Below are positions 11,586 to 26,514 of a DNA stretch of 64,000 nt, piece by piece. A program made the translations under genes and the position numbers. Source of the DNA: Pseudophaeomoniella oleicola (taxonomy: Eukaryota > Ascomycota > Eurotiomycetes > Phaeomoniellales > Phaeomoniellaceae); contig QWDQ01000004.1 in the NCBI GenBank assembly GCA_003868215.1, positions 310,001-374,000 of the forward strand, in the 5' to 3' direction. The number at the start of each line of letters is the position of its first letter. Positions within the stretch are counted from its first letter, which is position 1. Below the pieces are notes generated by a model. That model saw only the letters and a list, made by a program, of their open reading frames with translations. It did no database searches and was not told the origin of the DNA.

Positions 11586-14500
11586 TCAATCACTCCTCTG
11601 GTCCTCACTCTCGACCTGGAACTTCCCAACAATGGTCAAGAAAACTTGATCAAGCGTCGTCTGACTGACACTGTAGTACTCGAAGCCTACTTCTTCTTTA
11701 CTCCGTTCCAGTGCCGAAAACAAAGCAGCTATCCTTATCCTATTACCACTGCTGGCCACCTTATTGTCGTGAGCCTTGGATTCGGACGTCGTTGGATCGT
11801 CTATTGGGACAGAGAAGCGAACTTGGCCGTGATACATCTTGCTTTCAACTATCGCGGTTGGGAAGTTGTGCAAGATCCATTGACGGATTCTGTCCATGTC
11901 TTCATTGGAAGTGTGCGGAGCATTTCTGTGGATGATATGGACATGATAGGCATTCCCGTGTTTTCTTCGGAGAGAATCTGTTGTCCCCAGGGCAAGCATA
12001 CGTCCCGCCATGATACCTGCTCGATTTGCCAGTGCGTCGGCTTCCTCCATTGAGTGAGTAGTCAAGACCAGCGATCTGCCAGGGACAACGGATGCCAGCG
12101 TTCGCCACATGACTCGTTTGCTGGCAGCGTCCATTCCGCTTGATGGCTCGTCTAGAAGTAAGACACTTGGGTTGCCCATGAGCGCGATGCCAAGTGATAA
12201 TTTCCGCTTATTGCCACCAGACAATGCACCGGCCATGCGAGAAGCGTAGGGCTGAAGACCGACAGCTTTCATAACTTCACCCACGTTATGCGCCGGATCG
12301 GGAACACCCCTGATTCTAGCGTAAAAGTCTAGATGTTCTTGTACGGTCATCGTGTCCATCGCATCGAACTGTGGACAAACGCCAAGATGTTGACGAGCTT
12401 GCGCACGTTGCTTGACGATGGAGACGTTCTCTACCAGTATGTCCCCGCCCCTTCTGCTTGGCCGTATGTCGCCGCGGATCATGGAGATTATAGTGCTCTT
12501 ACCGGCACCGTTCGGTCCAAGCAAGGCAAAGACCTCACCACGACCGACACCGAACGATACGTCATCCACCGCGAGATTACTCTTGAATTGCTTAGTCAAA
12601 TGGATGACTCTTAATCCATCGGATGATGAATTTACTCTTGCGATCTCATCACTGACTTCATTTTCTCGAACCTTCTCCTCAGAATCCTCCTCCCTCGATG
12701 TTTTACGCAAAACCTTGAAAAGGGGCCCCCCATCAAGCCAGAGGAGAGCAAGAAATAGTAGGATCGATTGCACAATAAGATATACGATGGGTCCGCCATA
12801 CATTTTCATTGCACCAGGATAGGTCGCAAATGATCGGTCTCGACAGTCAATCGAAAACACGTTGAGGGCAACAAACATTGTTCGCGTTAAACTCCCAATT
12901 GGCGAAATGAGCGAGATAGCGAAATGTGCAACGTTGATGTAATAGTCAATCTTGTTCGTCGGTGCGTACGTCTGGATGGAGAGATATGCAATGAAGTACA
13001 GTAGAAACATGACCGCTTGTCCAGCAGCAGCAAACGCAAACGCTGCAAGTTGAGACCCCGAAAAGAGTGAGATGAGGTAAGCCAAAAGCGTCGATGCAAG
13101 GCCATAAAGGAAGAGTACGACAAATACATATCCGACGTTGTACCAAACATCCGAGACTGCCCGGAAGATGATCGTGGCAAGAGCACTCGAAAGCAGTACA
13201 ATCAAGAAGTCGAATGTGACATATGCTGACCACAAGGGAAGTGAGCGTACACCGTTGCTGTAATGGAGAGCTCGTATATTTCGGAGGCGTTCGATAGTCG
13301 GATACAGAGCGAAAAAAGCCGGATAGACCGAGCATGCCAATCCAAAATACACGATGAGCTGAAGTGCTTTCCCAGCGTCCGGAGCCCAGGGGATATCAAA
13401 AGACTGATATTGACTGCTGATGGACATGTTCGTCAGGACAACATCCATGAAATTCTGTGTTATGGTTGCTAGTGATATATCACCGTTTCCTTTCCAGGCG
13501 AAAACCGGAGACGAGCCAGCAAAGAATCCTCCGGGTGTCACATTCGCATAGTTATTGTCAATATACTGATTGAATTCATCTACCGTATCGACAAATCGCA
13601 ATGACTCAAGAAGGCCGGTATAGTTAGCAGATCCTGATTCTGCTCCTCCGCCGCCCCGCAAGGTGGACGCGAATCTTTGTAGAGCAATATCGGTGATGGC
13701 ACTTCGTGGTCCGACAACGAGATCAAGTTCGATCTCAGAGACAAGCGAGTAGGCGGTGGAGATCGTTATCGTATCTGGGATGCTACACCCAAGCCGACGA
13801 AAATGCTTGAGGAATAGCGTTACCAATCCAGCTGCGATCACTGGTATAAGGAAAGCTGCTGCATATGGTAGGTAATTTCTTCGAAGTACGATGGCCCGTT
13901 TTCGGAAGAGGACTACCGCCTGCTTGAACATACCGATTTGCTGACCGGACATCAGTTCCGGAGTGGCACCCCCCGGAGATTTTACAGACGTATTGACGGT
14001 GATCGCACCCTTACCGCCTATCTCCTCGGAGTTGTCGGATAGCGAAGAGGCAGCCGAGATGTCGGACTTTACTTCCTCGGCTACCTTGAGGAAGACATCC
14101 TCTATTGTCGGCCCGCTGACTTGGTAGTCGTGGATGCTCCGTTGCTCTAGTGTCTCGACGAATTTCGAGGCCTCCAATGAGTCCTTAAGCTTGTAAATCA
14201 TCCTATCGTACTGCTTTTCAGAAGGCACACCTTCGCTGTCAAAATTCTGCGGGGCTGAGTTGTTGTACACGTGTACTCGATATCCAGTACCTGCATGGTG
14301 CTTCAGTTCTACAGAGGTACCGGATGCCCGTAACGCTCCCTTCGATAGAATCACGATGTAGTCAGACAGAAGATCCGCCTCATCGAGGAAATGCGTTGTA
14401 AGGATGATCGACCGTGAACCCCGTTCAGCAAGAAGGATATCCCATATCTTCCGCCGCGACAGCGGATCGATTCCACTTGAGACTTCATCAACCGCGCAGA

Positions 14501-16432
14501 CATTTGAGCCTCCAGTGAACATCATGGCAAGTTGGAGCTTCCTCTTCTGACCACCAGATAATGTTTTCGATTTTGCCTTCAGCTTGTGAGAGATGTCACA
14601 TGCAGATATCAATGCTCTTATTTTGTGCAGTTCGTCAACCGCTTTAGAACATTTGACATGATTCATGATTCGAACGTGCTCCTCAACGGTCAGCTCATCC
14701 CACATGACGTTCTTCTGTGGACAGAGCCCGAAACCGCCGGACTGGGTGGCGTAGTTGAGGTGAATAGCTCCATTGGTGATCTTGGTGAGACCAGCTATGG
14801 CATCCAATGTCGTGGATTTTCCGCTTCCATTTGCTCCCAGGAGCACCATAATCTGGCCCTTTAGTGCTTCAAAGGACAGGTCGTTTACAGCTAGGACAGG
14901 CTCCCTCTTAGATCGAAACATATGGCCGAACTTTTCAACAAACCAGTTTGGCCTGTACTCTTTGGAAAACCCTCTAACTGATACTGCAGTTTTGGAATCG
15001 TCTACTTGAGTAGCAGTGCGACTGGACGAGCTTGTTCCATGTAGTGTTCGCTCTACTAGGGCTCCCAGGAGCGGGAACGCGAAGATCTGTACAATGAAAA
15101 ACACCCACAACGCAATACCTGGAAATGTAGAGGGGTTCCTGGGTGCAGCTTTGACGAGATCAGCTGCCATATTCTGTCTTTCCCACCTTGCGAGAAGGAG
15201 GATGAAGAAAGTGTAGTTCATTGGTGGGAACAGAAGCGATAAGATAGCGACAGCTCCAGTGCCAGTCTCATGAATAACCTGTGCTAAAACTGCAAGCAGT
15301 AGACTGATGATGACTGAAATGATACCACTGAGTTGTGCTTTTCGAAAGAAAGCTGCCCCAAATATAGACATTGATGAAAGTGCAAGTCCAGCCAAGATAT
15401 GGAAAACGAGCAGTATCCCAATCGATGTCTGCGTGAAGACCCCCAGCTTCAAGATTACGGCCATAATGATCCAAGACGGACCATATATAATATCAAATGC
15501 GAGGTGGTTTGCGAGGATCCGTGCCATTTGAGGCTGCCAACGGGCTCGGTTGGGCATCATGCAATCCAGCAACTGGGCCATGCCAGATTCTCTTTCGGAA
15601 GCTATAAGGCCAGTCAACTGGTATGTTACACCGCACATCCCGATGAAGAATGCGACACCAAGTATGTCGATTATTCCGCCCATATATTTAACTCGAATTT
15701 GTCTCTGCCTTTGTGCCTCTGAGACCGACGTATATGGATATTGGTGGATCTCGGAAGCGAGCGCACTCTGATCGACACTTGAGTCTGACCGGGCAATAGC
15801 CATATCAATAGCATGTTGAAAAGGTAATGCATACACCTGTACGTCATTCCTATCAGAGTGAGCCAATATCTTCTCCTCTAAAGCCCCGTCAGCTCGTAAT
15901 GTGTAATTCCAAATACCGCCTGGCCCTTCGGTCGGTGACGAGAAGAAGACGGCTGCTGCAATGCACGAGGACGTCCCTCGTAACGAACTCCGACATAGAT
16001 CAACCAGCTCATCCTCCTGGGAGAGGACTCGAACATCAGTCCCGGCATCTCGTGCTGGCTGTGCAATCTTTTCGATCACGTCTTCGATATCTCCTCCAGT
16101 GAAGCCATTATCCACGAACACAAGCTTATCCCGGCCCCCAGCCACAATATTAAGAGCGCTCGTCAACGACCGAATTGGAGTGGGATGACCGATCCCATAC
16201 ACTGAAGGTGGCACGAATAGGTTCCGCGCATAGGCACTTTCAAACATTGTCAGAAAAGAAACTTTCCTCAAACTTTTGAGTGGGAGTATCGCGGAGGTTG
16301 AACTCACAGGAAAGCCATGAAGACCACCGGCAACACAAATGCTCGAATCGGTGTCGATAACCAATGTCGAACAAGAGCAATCAGTAAATTCTTGACCATC
16401 AAGGTCCATATTTGTCTAGCAAAAAGAGCCAT
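11586..16432 (-). CDS. Full-size ABC-A subfamily transporter
   Basis: This is a predicted 1591-aa protein from two exons, 16432-16308 and 16236-11586. The 71-bp intron (GTGAGT...AAAG) lies inside the first conserved block and rebuilds VFMAFLAYARNLFVPPS, the usual start of fungal ABCA proteins. The order is first membrane helix (about 25-45), large luminal loop, six-helix bundle, NBD1 (Walker A GANGSGKST near 509, signature LSGGQKRKL, Walker B with VDEVSSGID), second membrane half with its own luminal loop, then NBD2 (Walker A GPNGAGKST near 1282, signature LSGGNKRKL, Walker B LLLDEPSSGMD). Both sites keep their key residues, so both should hydrolyse ATP. ABCA proteins move lipids across membranes in animals; fungal substrates are mostly unknown. 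Length and domain count are complete. Confidence 0.93.
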
Positions 16433-17358
16433 GATCGCAATGATAATTCAACGATGACGATCGCTGAGTATCCCTTATCGAACCAAGAAGCATCAAAACA
16501 GATTGGCCTTTCCCAGTGGCGAGCTCCGTAGATAGCAGTAAGTAGGTTGACCTTTCGATCGTATTCCCATGTTGTTTTCCACTTCCCCTCTGTAGATATC
16601 CTCGAATGAATCACAGAAATTATAGCGTCGCAGAACAGTCGCAAAGGCTCTCTCTTTTTCTCAAGGCAGATGACCGCTTCAGTCAATGATTAGCGAATTG
16701 ATAAGTCAACGTCTCGAGACTTGAAACTCGCTACGGACCACCTCGATCAGCGACTGTGCGTACAGTGTATATACAGATGTGATGAGAAAACAAAGGCAAT
16801 TCATATATGTACTTTGCAACTTATTAATGTACAAGATCAAAACAAATGGATTGACCTAGATAAAAGAAAAGAGAAAATAAATTGAGACGAGTAGAAACTA
16901 TGCACCCCGCCGACCGGGGAGTGTGATAATGGTAGAATACAGGGATTCAGAAGACATCATGATACACTTGTTAACTTTCTCCTACAATCCATTCCGCATC
17001 TGGTCCCCACGACTTATGGAGTAGAAATGGCATGGACAAAACAGACAGCGTTACAGAACTTTCTTTAGGCTAGAAGGTTTTATTCACGTAGTAATTATCA
17101 AAGCAGTTCTGAACTATACTAATAAATCACATTTTTTGTCTTAACCTTCCTATGTCAAGGCAAAGGTGGTGGTCGGATTGGCAATACGGCAGCAAGAAGA
17201 GAGATCTTCTGCAGATAAAAATGTGCTGATGAAGATGCAGCATTTCGAAGAAGAAACATCGGCGAGGATTGTGGGATAAGGGATAGATGGGACAAAGTGA
17301 TAGCAGCGTTATTGATTCTATCCATCACGGTTTGACTGTTAGCACATGGCGTTGCATT
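16433..17358. other. Intergenic, no gene seen
   Basis: This 926-bp stretch upstream of the ABC-A gene is AT-rich and without convincing coding frames. It includes the ABC-A promoter and the 3' flank of the esterase. Confidence 0.5.
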
Positions 17359-19482
<2,124 letters not shown>

Positions 19483-20219
19483 TGGCAGCGAGAGACAACT
19501 TTCACGTTAACATATAGGTATAGCACCGAACATTACCCGTCTACCCATCAGTCCGGGAGGGGATCATGCCATATGCTATGAATCGTATTGCGCATCTTGG
19601 ATGAAATTATCCGGTCAAGATGTCGGTGCATCATTCTCATTTCCGATGTGCAGGCTCACAAGACCGGAAGAATCCCTTTGAGAGGCAATAGATATGCCGG
19701 AATGAAATTGAGCCGGCAATCCGGAAAGATCTATGATACCCATCGCGGCACGTCAATCAACATCGGCGGCTGCGAGTGCGATGACAACGTCGTCATCGGA
19801 CCAGATCATCCAGGGACAATCTATGTCGTATATCAACATTGATAGATTGACGGCAGTCGTGACCCCATAAAAGGAGGGGAACAGACAATTTTCCGGAAAC
19901 AAAAGAGGGGAAAAAGGGTCAGGCGTCACGACGAATAACGTACTGCCTGTACCTGATCTACATTGTACGGCATGCTTGATATATGGAAGGATGAAACTTG
20001 GTTGGTTAGCTAGCGGTGTATCTGCTGTATTACTAGTCTATGTTTGTACTCTATCGTTTATATTTTCGTTGTCTACAAGTTACTGCACTCCAAATTCAGC
20101 AGCATTCATCTAATCTGTTCACATCACGAACGCCACCTTTTCTTTTTCTTCCTTTCCTCTAGACAGAATGAAACTCCGTTGTGTCCCCTGCTCTGTCTCC
20201 GTGATCTCTCTCTCCCCTC
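19483..20219. promoter_or_regulatory. Esterase upstream region and PDR transporter 3' flank
   Basis: No gene is seen. Between 19870 and 19915 there are several AGGGG or CCCCT-type pentamers (STRE-like), which in yeasts bind stress zinc-finger factors. They could equally be chance in this G-rich stretch. A pyrimidine-rich run at 20140-20220 abuts the PDR stop codon. Confidence 0.35.
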
Positions 20220-23200
20220 CTATCTTCTGTTGAAGTTCAAGTATCTGCTCGCCAGCAACAAGATGATCAGATTGCTACCAATAAAAGCCGCGAAGATACC
20301 CAGATCCCTCCATCTGTGACTGAACTCGTATCCCAAGGGTTCGTAGAACTGTTGTCCGAGGCTATAAGCGCAGTATTGGCAGTTCTGCGTGTCATTACTG
20401 ACAATGTATCCAGGCCCGTTACGAGCGAAGAAATTCGACATGTAGTCGCCGCACGTGGTGCCGTTAGGGGCCGTGAAGGTGTTGAGTTCGTTGGGCTTGC
20501 AGTTTACCTGGCGGTCATTGAGTTCCGTTACAACCATACCACCAATCAGGCGAGTGAACGGGTCAAGCTGGTAGAGCCAAGCCCGCCAGAATCCAGGGAT
20601 TTGAGGATGAGGGATTGTGACACCGCAGAAGAGGGCGAAAACAATCATGATGGGAGGGTTGAGAAGCATGGCGATAAACGAGGACGGGGTCAATGCTGAA
20701 ATCGTCTGGCCGAGAGTGACAGAGAAGATCTCAGTCAACAGAATCATGAAGAATTGGTATCCAGCACGAGACGAAGCTGCCTGGAACCCTGGAATATAGT
20801 ATAGTGGGAGGAAAAAGACGACGGCACAGAGAACGCTGTATGGCATTTCAGCCACGACCATTGAGAAGGCGAACGGGAATTGCGAGTAGGCTTTCGCAGC
20901 GGATTCGCGGTAGAAAACCAGTCTTGAAAGGTCGTACTTTGGCTCCACTTGGGTAATGACCAGTGCCGGGAGAACTGTACACTGGAAAATAACGAAAATA
21001 CGGTATTGAAGACTTGCACGGCTGTCGTCGAGTTGCAGGTAAGCGAGGCCAGTAAGCAATGCGATAATGACGTGATTGAAGAACCGCGTGAATCCATAGT
21101 TGGGAGATCGCCAAAAGGACAGGTGAGTTCGTCTGCCGACGACCTTGATCTGATGCCACAGTGGCGTTGCATATTCCTTCTGTTCCACTGGCGGCGCATC
21201 GCCAACTTCACGAATACGTCGTTCCTTGATTTCGATGATGTCTTGCTTTATCGCCATCAGTTCTGGGCCGTCACGCCAGATATCAGCCCAGTCTTTGTCG
21301 CCAATACGAGGAGCAATTCCAGCGCCGATTGCATCAAGCATCCATTCTGCTGGATTAGCGTTAGGAGGGCATACTGCACCATTGCGGCGGAAATATTCAA
21401 GGAGGACATTCGCGTCTTTCCCGATATCACCAAAGTACACACATTGTCCACCTCGTTGAAGAAGGAGAAGGCGATCGAAATTCTCAAAGAGCGCAGAGTT
21501 AGGTTGATGAATTGTGCAAAGAATAGCTTGACCAGCCGCAGCGAGTTTACGAAGGAATCGAACAATGTTAAAGGCGGATTGCGAGTCGAGGCCAGATGTA
21601 GGCTCGTCGAGGAAGAGAAGAAGTTCGGGTTTGGCAGCGAGTTCTACACCGATCGTCACCCGTTTGCGTTCTTCAACGGAGAGACCAGACTCAGGACTCC
21701 CGATAATGGCATCTGCTAGGATTTCCAGTTCAAGAAGCGAAATGACCTCTTCAACATAAGCGTACTTTTCGGATTGGGGCACCTCATATGGTTGACGAAG
21801 ATCGGCACTGAATCGCAGAGCTTCACGAACGGTCTGTGTCGGCTCGTGAACGTCAAGTTGTTCTGCATAGGATGTACCACGCTGGAATGCCGTACCTGGC
21901 TTCTTGCCGTCGACAAGAATGTCACCGTGGATGACACCAATGTTCTTACGAGCAGCGAGAACATCAAGCAGGGTAGTCTTTCCAGCGCCGGAAGCACCCA
22001 TCAAAGCCGTTAGTTGACCGGGCTTGACGTAGCCGAAGACGTCATTGAGCAAGCGACGAGTACCTCCAGGAACGGGGACATCGTAGTTGAGATTTTCCCA
22101 GGTGAAGACAGCCTTGGATTCGATCTTGAGGTCGGCACCAGCACCACTGTCCTCCTTTCCTTGACGTTTCTGCTTCTTTTCGACAAGTCTCTGATTCAGT
22201 TCTTTTCGTTCTTTGTCTTCTTTAGCAAACCAAGTGACAGTCCTGCCGCCAGCACCCCATTTCATAACTTCACCGAGGGTTGCATTGGTAAAGAGGAAGA
22301 AAGCGATCAAGGCGACAACGATGCCGAAGTTTCTCCAGAGTTGATTATCCGCAAGTTGGAAGCCAGCCCTGATGTAATCGCTGCCAGACACGAAGCTCGA
22401 CCCAGGACTACTTCCGGCCAGAGTGCAAGACTGATGATCAATATCAGTATATCCTTCACCGGAGGGAACTAAATATGCTGTGTTGCATCTTAGATCGATT
22501 CTCTTGAACTCGTTGATCATCAAAGCCGCGAATGCCAACCCGAGTGCGTTGACGTAGTATATCCATCTCAGCCAGACCTGTTCACTTTGATATTGAATCA
22601 TATAACCACTGGTCAAGACCAACAAGGTTATGATGACAGCGGCAAACTTCATAGCATAATCGAAGTCGGGACAAAGACATCCCGCCGTCCGGAAGAACAG
22701 GGTCATCATCAGATAACCGGAGATGATTAAGAGGACGAACGTGAAGAAGGCGCCAGCGTCCCTGACGAGACCGCACATAAAGTAGACCATGATACTGAAA
22801 ACCAAGATCTGTACACTAGCGAAGGCTGTGTCGACCAGGATTTGAGCTATCCATAAAGCGCCAGGTCGATGGAAGGTAAATGCTCTATGTTTCGCTATAA
22901 TCGGCCGACCCAGCATAGTGGATGCCAGTTCGCTGAATGCCTGAAAGGCGTTGAACAGGAGGGCAATGAATAGCACACCACCACGGGTGAAAGCACCGGA
23001 TGCCGTCTGAGGAAGTCTGAGCCAAACTGTGCCGAGAACGACTGCGATAAGAATAGATGTCATCCAGGAAACCACAAGGGAGAACTTGTCTTGCCATTTG
23101 ATAAGGAATTGTCGTTTCATGAGAATCCAAATTTGCATGTAGAAGGGGATTGAGTAGACCGAAGATTTGGGAGTCCCTTTTCGCTGAGCTTCGCGGTGAG

Positions 23201-24722
23201 CAATCTGGAAGTCTTCGTAAACTTGTTTGTCATGCTCTAATTGTGCTCGATATGAGGCCATCTCCTCGTCCAGTGCCTTCGCCACGGTCGACTTATTGTA
23301 TGCATCAACGAGGGCGTCTGGCGTTGAAGGCACATTTTCGGGTCCTCGGCCTGGTTTGAAATCTCTTTCGAACTCATCTGTGCAGCCGGTCAAGTAATCA
23401 GGTGTCGTTTGGCGAGGCTTTTCGAGAAATCCAAGTCCTTCGAAATAACCCCGGGCCTCCGAAGTTGGACCAAAATAGACTTGACGTCCTTCATCGATGA
23501 CCAGAACCTTATCAAACTGTTCGTAGATATTTTGACTGGCCTGGTACAGAGAAACGAACGTGGTAGTTTGGTAGATGTCAGTCAAAATACGCAGAGATTT
23601 TGCATAATCAAGAGCAGTAGATGCATCCAGCCCACGAGTTGTGTTGTCCCAGGCACATACGGACGCTCCAGTCACCATCATCTCGGCAATAGACACCCGT
23701 TTCCGTTCACCTCCGGATACACCACGTATGAACTGATTGCCGACTACAGTGTTTTTCGTATGCTCGATATTGAACATCTTCAATTGCAGGTTGAGGACGG
23801 CTTCCTTGAACTCCGTCTTTGACATGTTACCAGGCCGCTTGCCAGGCATCTTTGAATCCAGAGCGAAGCCAAGAGTCTGGCCCACAGTCAAAGTGGGATG
23901 ATGGATATCATCTTCTTGGTTGTACACGGCCTCGCCTCGGTATTTCTTGGCGAATGTTGGTGCATCAAAGGGACCGTATTCAACGTCGCCTTCAACAGCA
24001 GTGTAACCGAACCTTTGATTGGCGATCACCTTGAGGAAAGTTGTACAGCCGCTCCCTGGTCGACCCAAGACAAGAACCATTTCAGCTGGCTTTACAACGC
24101 CACGGAAATCTTTCAAGATATTGAATTCCTTGCCTTTCTTGCCGTATCCAAGGAGGTGCATGATAGTCTCTGGGACATTGATGAAGGAGACAAAGGCATC
24201 AGGGAAGGTCTTGACGATGTTTCTCGTACCACCAATACCGCGCACCGTCAAATGGTCCCAGATCACACCAATCCTCTTTGATCGGATTCCAGCGGCTTGG
24301 TCAGCCTCCTTAGCTCCTCTCAAGGTAGCTTGGAGATCCCACTGTTCATCTTCGGTAGACGATGAGGCTTCTGTCGTACTGACAGCCTTCTCCACATCCC
24401 GAACGCCAGACTTCGAGTCACGTCGGGACTCTTTACGACTGATCTGACTGCGTCGGGTAAACTCCCGTTCCAGTTCGGCAAATTCATGCTCTGCCCTGAC
24501 GACATCGACGCCTCCGGTTGCGTTCACGACCCCATTGGGATTGGAATTACGGAGATGCTCCCGTTCTTTCTCATAACCAGCCATGGCGTTCGTTTCCACA
24601 GCCGAGTCGCCATGGCCTGGAATTTCATCGGTCCTGGTATGATCGTCTGGATTAGCTCCGTGTTGTTGCGCAGGTTGTTGTAGACCAACGGCAGCCTCGA
24701 CCTTCTCGGATATAGGTGCCAT
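20220..24722 (-). CDS. Full-size PDR-type (ABC-G) multidrug transporter
   Basis: This is a 1500-aa protein in a single exon, the usual length for Pdr5/Cdr1-like pumps, with the reverse order (NBD-TMD)2. NBD1 has the fungal-type degenerate Walker A GRPGSGCTT (Cys for Lys), signature VSGGERKRVS and Walker B with AWDNTTRGLD. NBD2 has a canonical Walker A GASGAGKTT and LFLDEPTSGLD but a degenerate signature, LSVEERKRVT. This asymmetry is normal for the family, which has one active and one silent ATP site. Two six-helix domains follow the NBDs, with a Cys-containing extracellular loop near the end. The N-terminal 150 residues are charged and disordered. Members export azoles, mycotoxins and other hydrophobic compounds from the plasma membrane. 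There is no intron. The ATG at 24722 is the first in frame. Confidence 0.95.
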   Translation of the reverse strand: MAPISEKVEAAVGLQQPAQQHGANPDDHTRTDEIPGHGDSAVETNAMAGYEKEREHLRNSNPNGVVNATGGVDVVRAEHEFAELEREFTRRSQISRKESRRDSKSGVRDVEKAVSTTEASSSTEDEQWDLQATLRGAKEADQAAGIRSKRIGVIWDHLTVRGIGGTRNIVKTFPDAFVSFINVPETIMHLLGYGKKGKEFNILKDFRGVVKPAEMVLVLGRPGSGCTTFLKVIANQRFGYTAVEGDVEYGPFDAPTFAKKYRGEAVYNQEDDIHHPTLTVGQTLGFALDSKMPGKRPGNMSKTEFKEAVLNLQLKMFNIEHTKNTVVGNQFIRGVSGGERKRVSIAEMMVTGASVCAWDNTTRGLDASTALDYAKSLRILTDIYQTTTFVSLYQASQNIYEQFDKVLVIDEGRQVYFGPTSEARGYFEGLGFLEKPRQTTPDYLTGCTDEFERDFKPGRGPENVPSTPDALVDAYNKSTVAKALDEEMASYRAQLEHDKQVYEDFQIAHREAQRKGTPKSSVYSIPFYMQIWILMKRQFLIKWQDKFSLVVSWMTSILIAVVLGTVWLRLPQTASGAFTRGGVLFIALLFNAFQAFSELASTMLGRPIIAKHRAFTFHRPGALWIAQILVDTAFASVQILVFSIMVYFMCGLVRDAGAFFTFVLLIISGYLMMTLFFRTAGCLCPDFDYAMKFAAVIITLLVLTSGYMIQYQSEQVWLRWIYYVNALGLAFAALMINEFKRIDLRCNTAYLVPSGEGYTDIDHQSCTLAGSSPGSSFVSGSDYIRAGFQLADNQLWRNFGIVVALIAFFLFTNATLGEVMKWGAGGRTVTWFAKEDKERKELNQRLVEKKQKRQGKEDSGAGADLKIESKAVFTWENLNYDVPVPGGTRRLLNDVFGYVKPGQLTALMGASGAGKTTLLDVLAARKNIGVIHGDILVDGKKPGTAFQRGTSYAEQLDVHEPTQTVREALRFSADLRQPYEVPQSEKYAYVEEVISLLELEILADAIIGSPESGLSVEERKRVTIGVELAAKPELLLFLDEPTSGLDSQSAFNIVRFLRKLAAAGQAILCTIHQPNSALFENFDRLLLLQRGGQCVYFGDIGKDANVLLEYFRRNGAVCPPNANPAEWMLDAIGAGIAPRIGDKDWADIWRDGPELMAIKQDIIEIKERRIREVGDAPPVEQKEYATPLWHQIKVVGRRTHLSFWRSPNYGFTRFFNHVIIALLTGLAYLQLDDSRASLQYRIFVIFQCTVLPALVITQVEPKYDLSRLVFYRESAAKAYSQFPFAFSMVVAEMPYSVLCAVVFFLPLYYIPGFQAASSRAGYQFFMILLTEIFSVTLGQTISALTPSSFIAMLLNPPIMIVFALFCGVTIPHPQIPGFWRAWLYQLDPFTRLIGGMVVTELNDRQVNCKPNELNTFTAPNGTTCGDYMSNFFARNGPGYIVSNDTQNCQYCAYSLGQQFYEPLGYEFSHRWRDLGIFAAFIGSNLIILLLASRYLNFNRR

Positions 24723-25277
24723 GGCTATAAAAAATATTTATCGTAAAACGGCTATCGCTGATAAGAAAAAGACAGATTGGTTGGTGTTGAAATGAGTGAT
24801 ATGTAACGGTAGTAGGTACTTCTTGAGGAGAGGTCCCAACTAACTCGATGCCTTAGGACCACTAGTCGGAGAGCTCCGACAGAATGGATGAAGCAATCGG
24901 CGACGGCACACCGCACCGAGCCCTTCCAAAAAGAAATTAAACAGTTATGATGAGGTTGAACCGAATGCAGAGTAGAAATAACAAGAGAAATAGAGGGAGA
25001 GAAAGGAGCACAGGAAGAAGGATGCTAAAGAAAGAGATGAGGGCCGAAATAGTCGAATATATGAGAGAAGAAAAAAAGATGGGAACCTTCACCCTGATTG
25101 TGGTGGGCGGATGAACGATGTTCTCCTTATCTCCGACGAGGTCCACAGGCTGGTTCGAGTCTTTCTATGGTAGATTGTAATTAAGTTACAGGAAAGTAAT
25201 AATCTTTCCATTGTTTACCTGAGTACTCCGTTACCTGCGTTGAGAAAAATCTCTGGTGCGGTTGCTCCACTCGTAGA

Positions 25278-25564
25278 TTATCTGGCAACAATTCGTAATT
25301 CCCCCTTTTGGCCGCTTTGTAAGCGGAAGATATTATTCTGGCACGATGGGCCGATTGGTTTGTCGTCGAGCCCTTGTTGATTTGGTTCTCCATTTCTGTT
25401 CGTCTACATAATAGTATATGACAACGGAGGTAACTTACAAGCTTGTCATTTGTGATGGAGCTTATACCATGTATCTCATTGTATGATAGGGTGAGTCGCT
25501 TCAAGGTTGTCAGTCTCTGCAAAGATCTACTAATTAGGTACGTCGAATCGTGATCTGTGTTCAT
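25278..25564 (-). CDS. Possible small two-exon protein, weak
   Basis: The ATG at 25564 opens a frame with an LRR-like segment, LKRLTLSYNEIHGI. A GTAAGT at 25438 and TAG at 25404-25406 would splice to a second exon ending at 25278, giving 83 aa. The 35-bp intron would be shorter than usual for fungi, and the unspliced frame stays open for longer (to 25181). I recognise no family. It may not be a gene. Confidence 0.2.
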
Positions 25565-26500
25565 CTAAAAACTGTATCTCGGATGTTCGATCTTTCTATC
25601 CTGGTCAGCTGTAATTCATTGTACGTATTACCTAGTAGTATTCACGCCAAGGACGATGTTTGTTCCCTTAAACACAGTTACCTTGAGTAATGTAACCTGC
25701 TACGCCCTATGGGTTACCTTAGTTACCAAGTACTTCACATACCTTAATTTGCGCCGTGTTGACCGAGTCGGCTATACGATCTACGTTGCAAGCAACTCAC
25801 CAAATCAGAAATCCGAAATGTGCCGCTTACAAAGCAACCCCCGATTTATCTGGAAGTTCGAGGCTAGGAATCCCCTGATTCGGTATGGCACGGTGGATGC
25901 ATTGGGTGATAGCCTCGCTCCGAAGTACTACGTATCGTAGTAGTAGATGGGGTGGCGCCGACAGGATTCACACGGCAAAACAAAAGTACAAACTCGGAGT
26001 ATCCATCTCGGCCTTAAGGATAAGTAAGGCTCGAAAGTACCTAATAAGTTACCAAGGGTGTCTAGACACCCAGTTGGGCTCTGCTTCCTCGATTTTCCAG
26101 AAACTACTACCCTCATCATGACTATGGCCATACTACGGGATATGGTACGGCTGCTAAATTACACAAGGGAATATGAGCCTCAATTTTGCAAGTGGTTCGT
26201 GTACTATTGTGGTACCCAATATGTTGTGCTATAAACGACACCAATCAATCCTTTAAGGTAACTTCCTATCATATGTTTCGGAATACTACCGCAAACGCCC
26301 TATCATTGACCTTATTGCACAGACTACATAATTGATATTGCTGGCCTAGGTAGGCATGTACATAGTAGGTACAGGGGGATTATAAATACATAGGCACATC
26401 CCAGCGCCTGCCTTGTCCTCTTTCTCCCTTTGTATCGTATCGGCGTCATGCTTACAGACAATTCCATGCAATCCACCGTTATCACCTCTCTGTCATCCAT

Positions 26501-26514
26501 CTACTACGTAGTAG
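26501..26514. repeat. Perfect 14-nt palindrome CTACTACGTAGTAG
   Basis: The 14 bases equal their own reverse complement. The core TACTACGTAGTA recurs at 26632-26643 and 53418-53429, and in longer form at 54244-54273, always outside predicted coding exons. Confidence 0.8.

Noticed and set aside
20949-21719. 256-codon plus frame inside the PDR transporter
   Set aside because: It is antisense to the conserved second half of the transporter, has no family features, and the sense strand explains the sequence fully.
25900-26000. tRNA gene near a TTCACAC-like box
   Set aside because: No matching A box and no cloverleaf pairing could be drawn around it.
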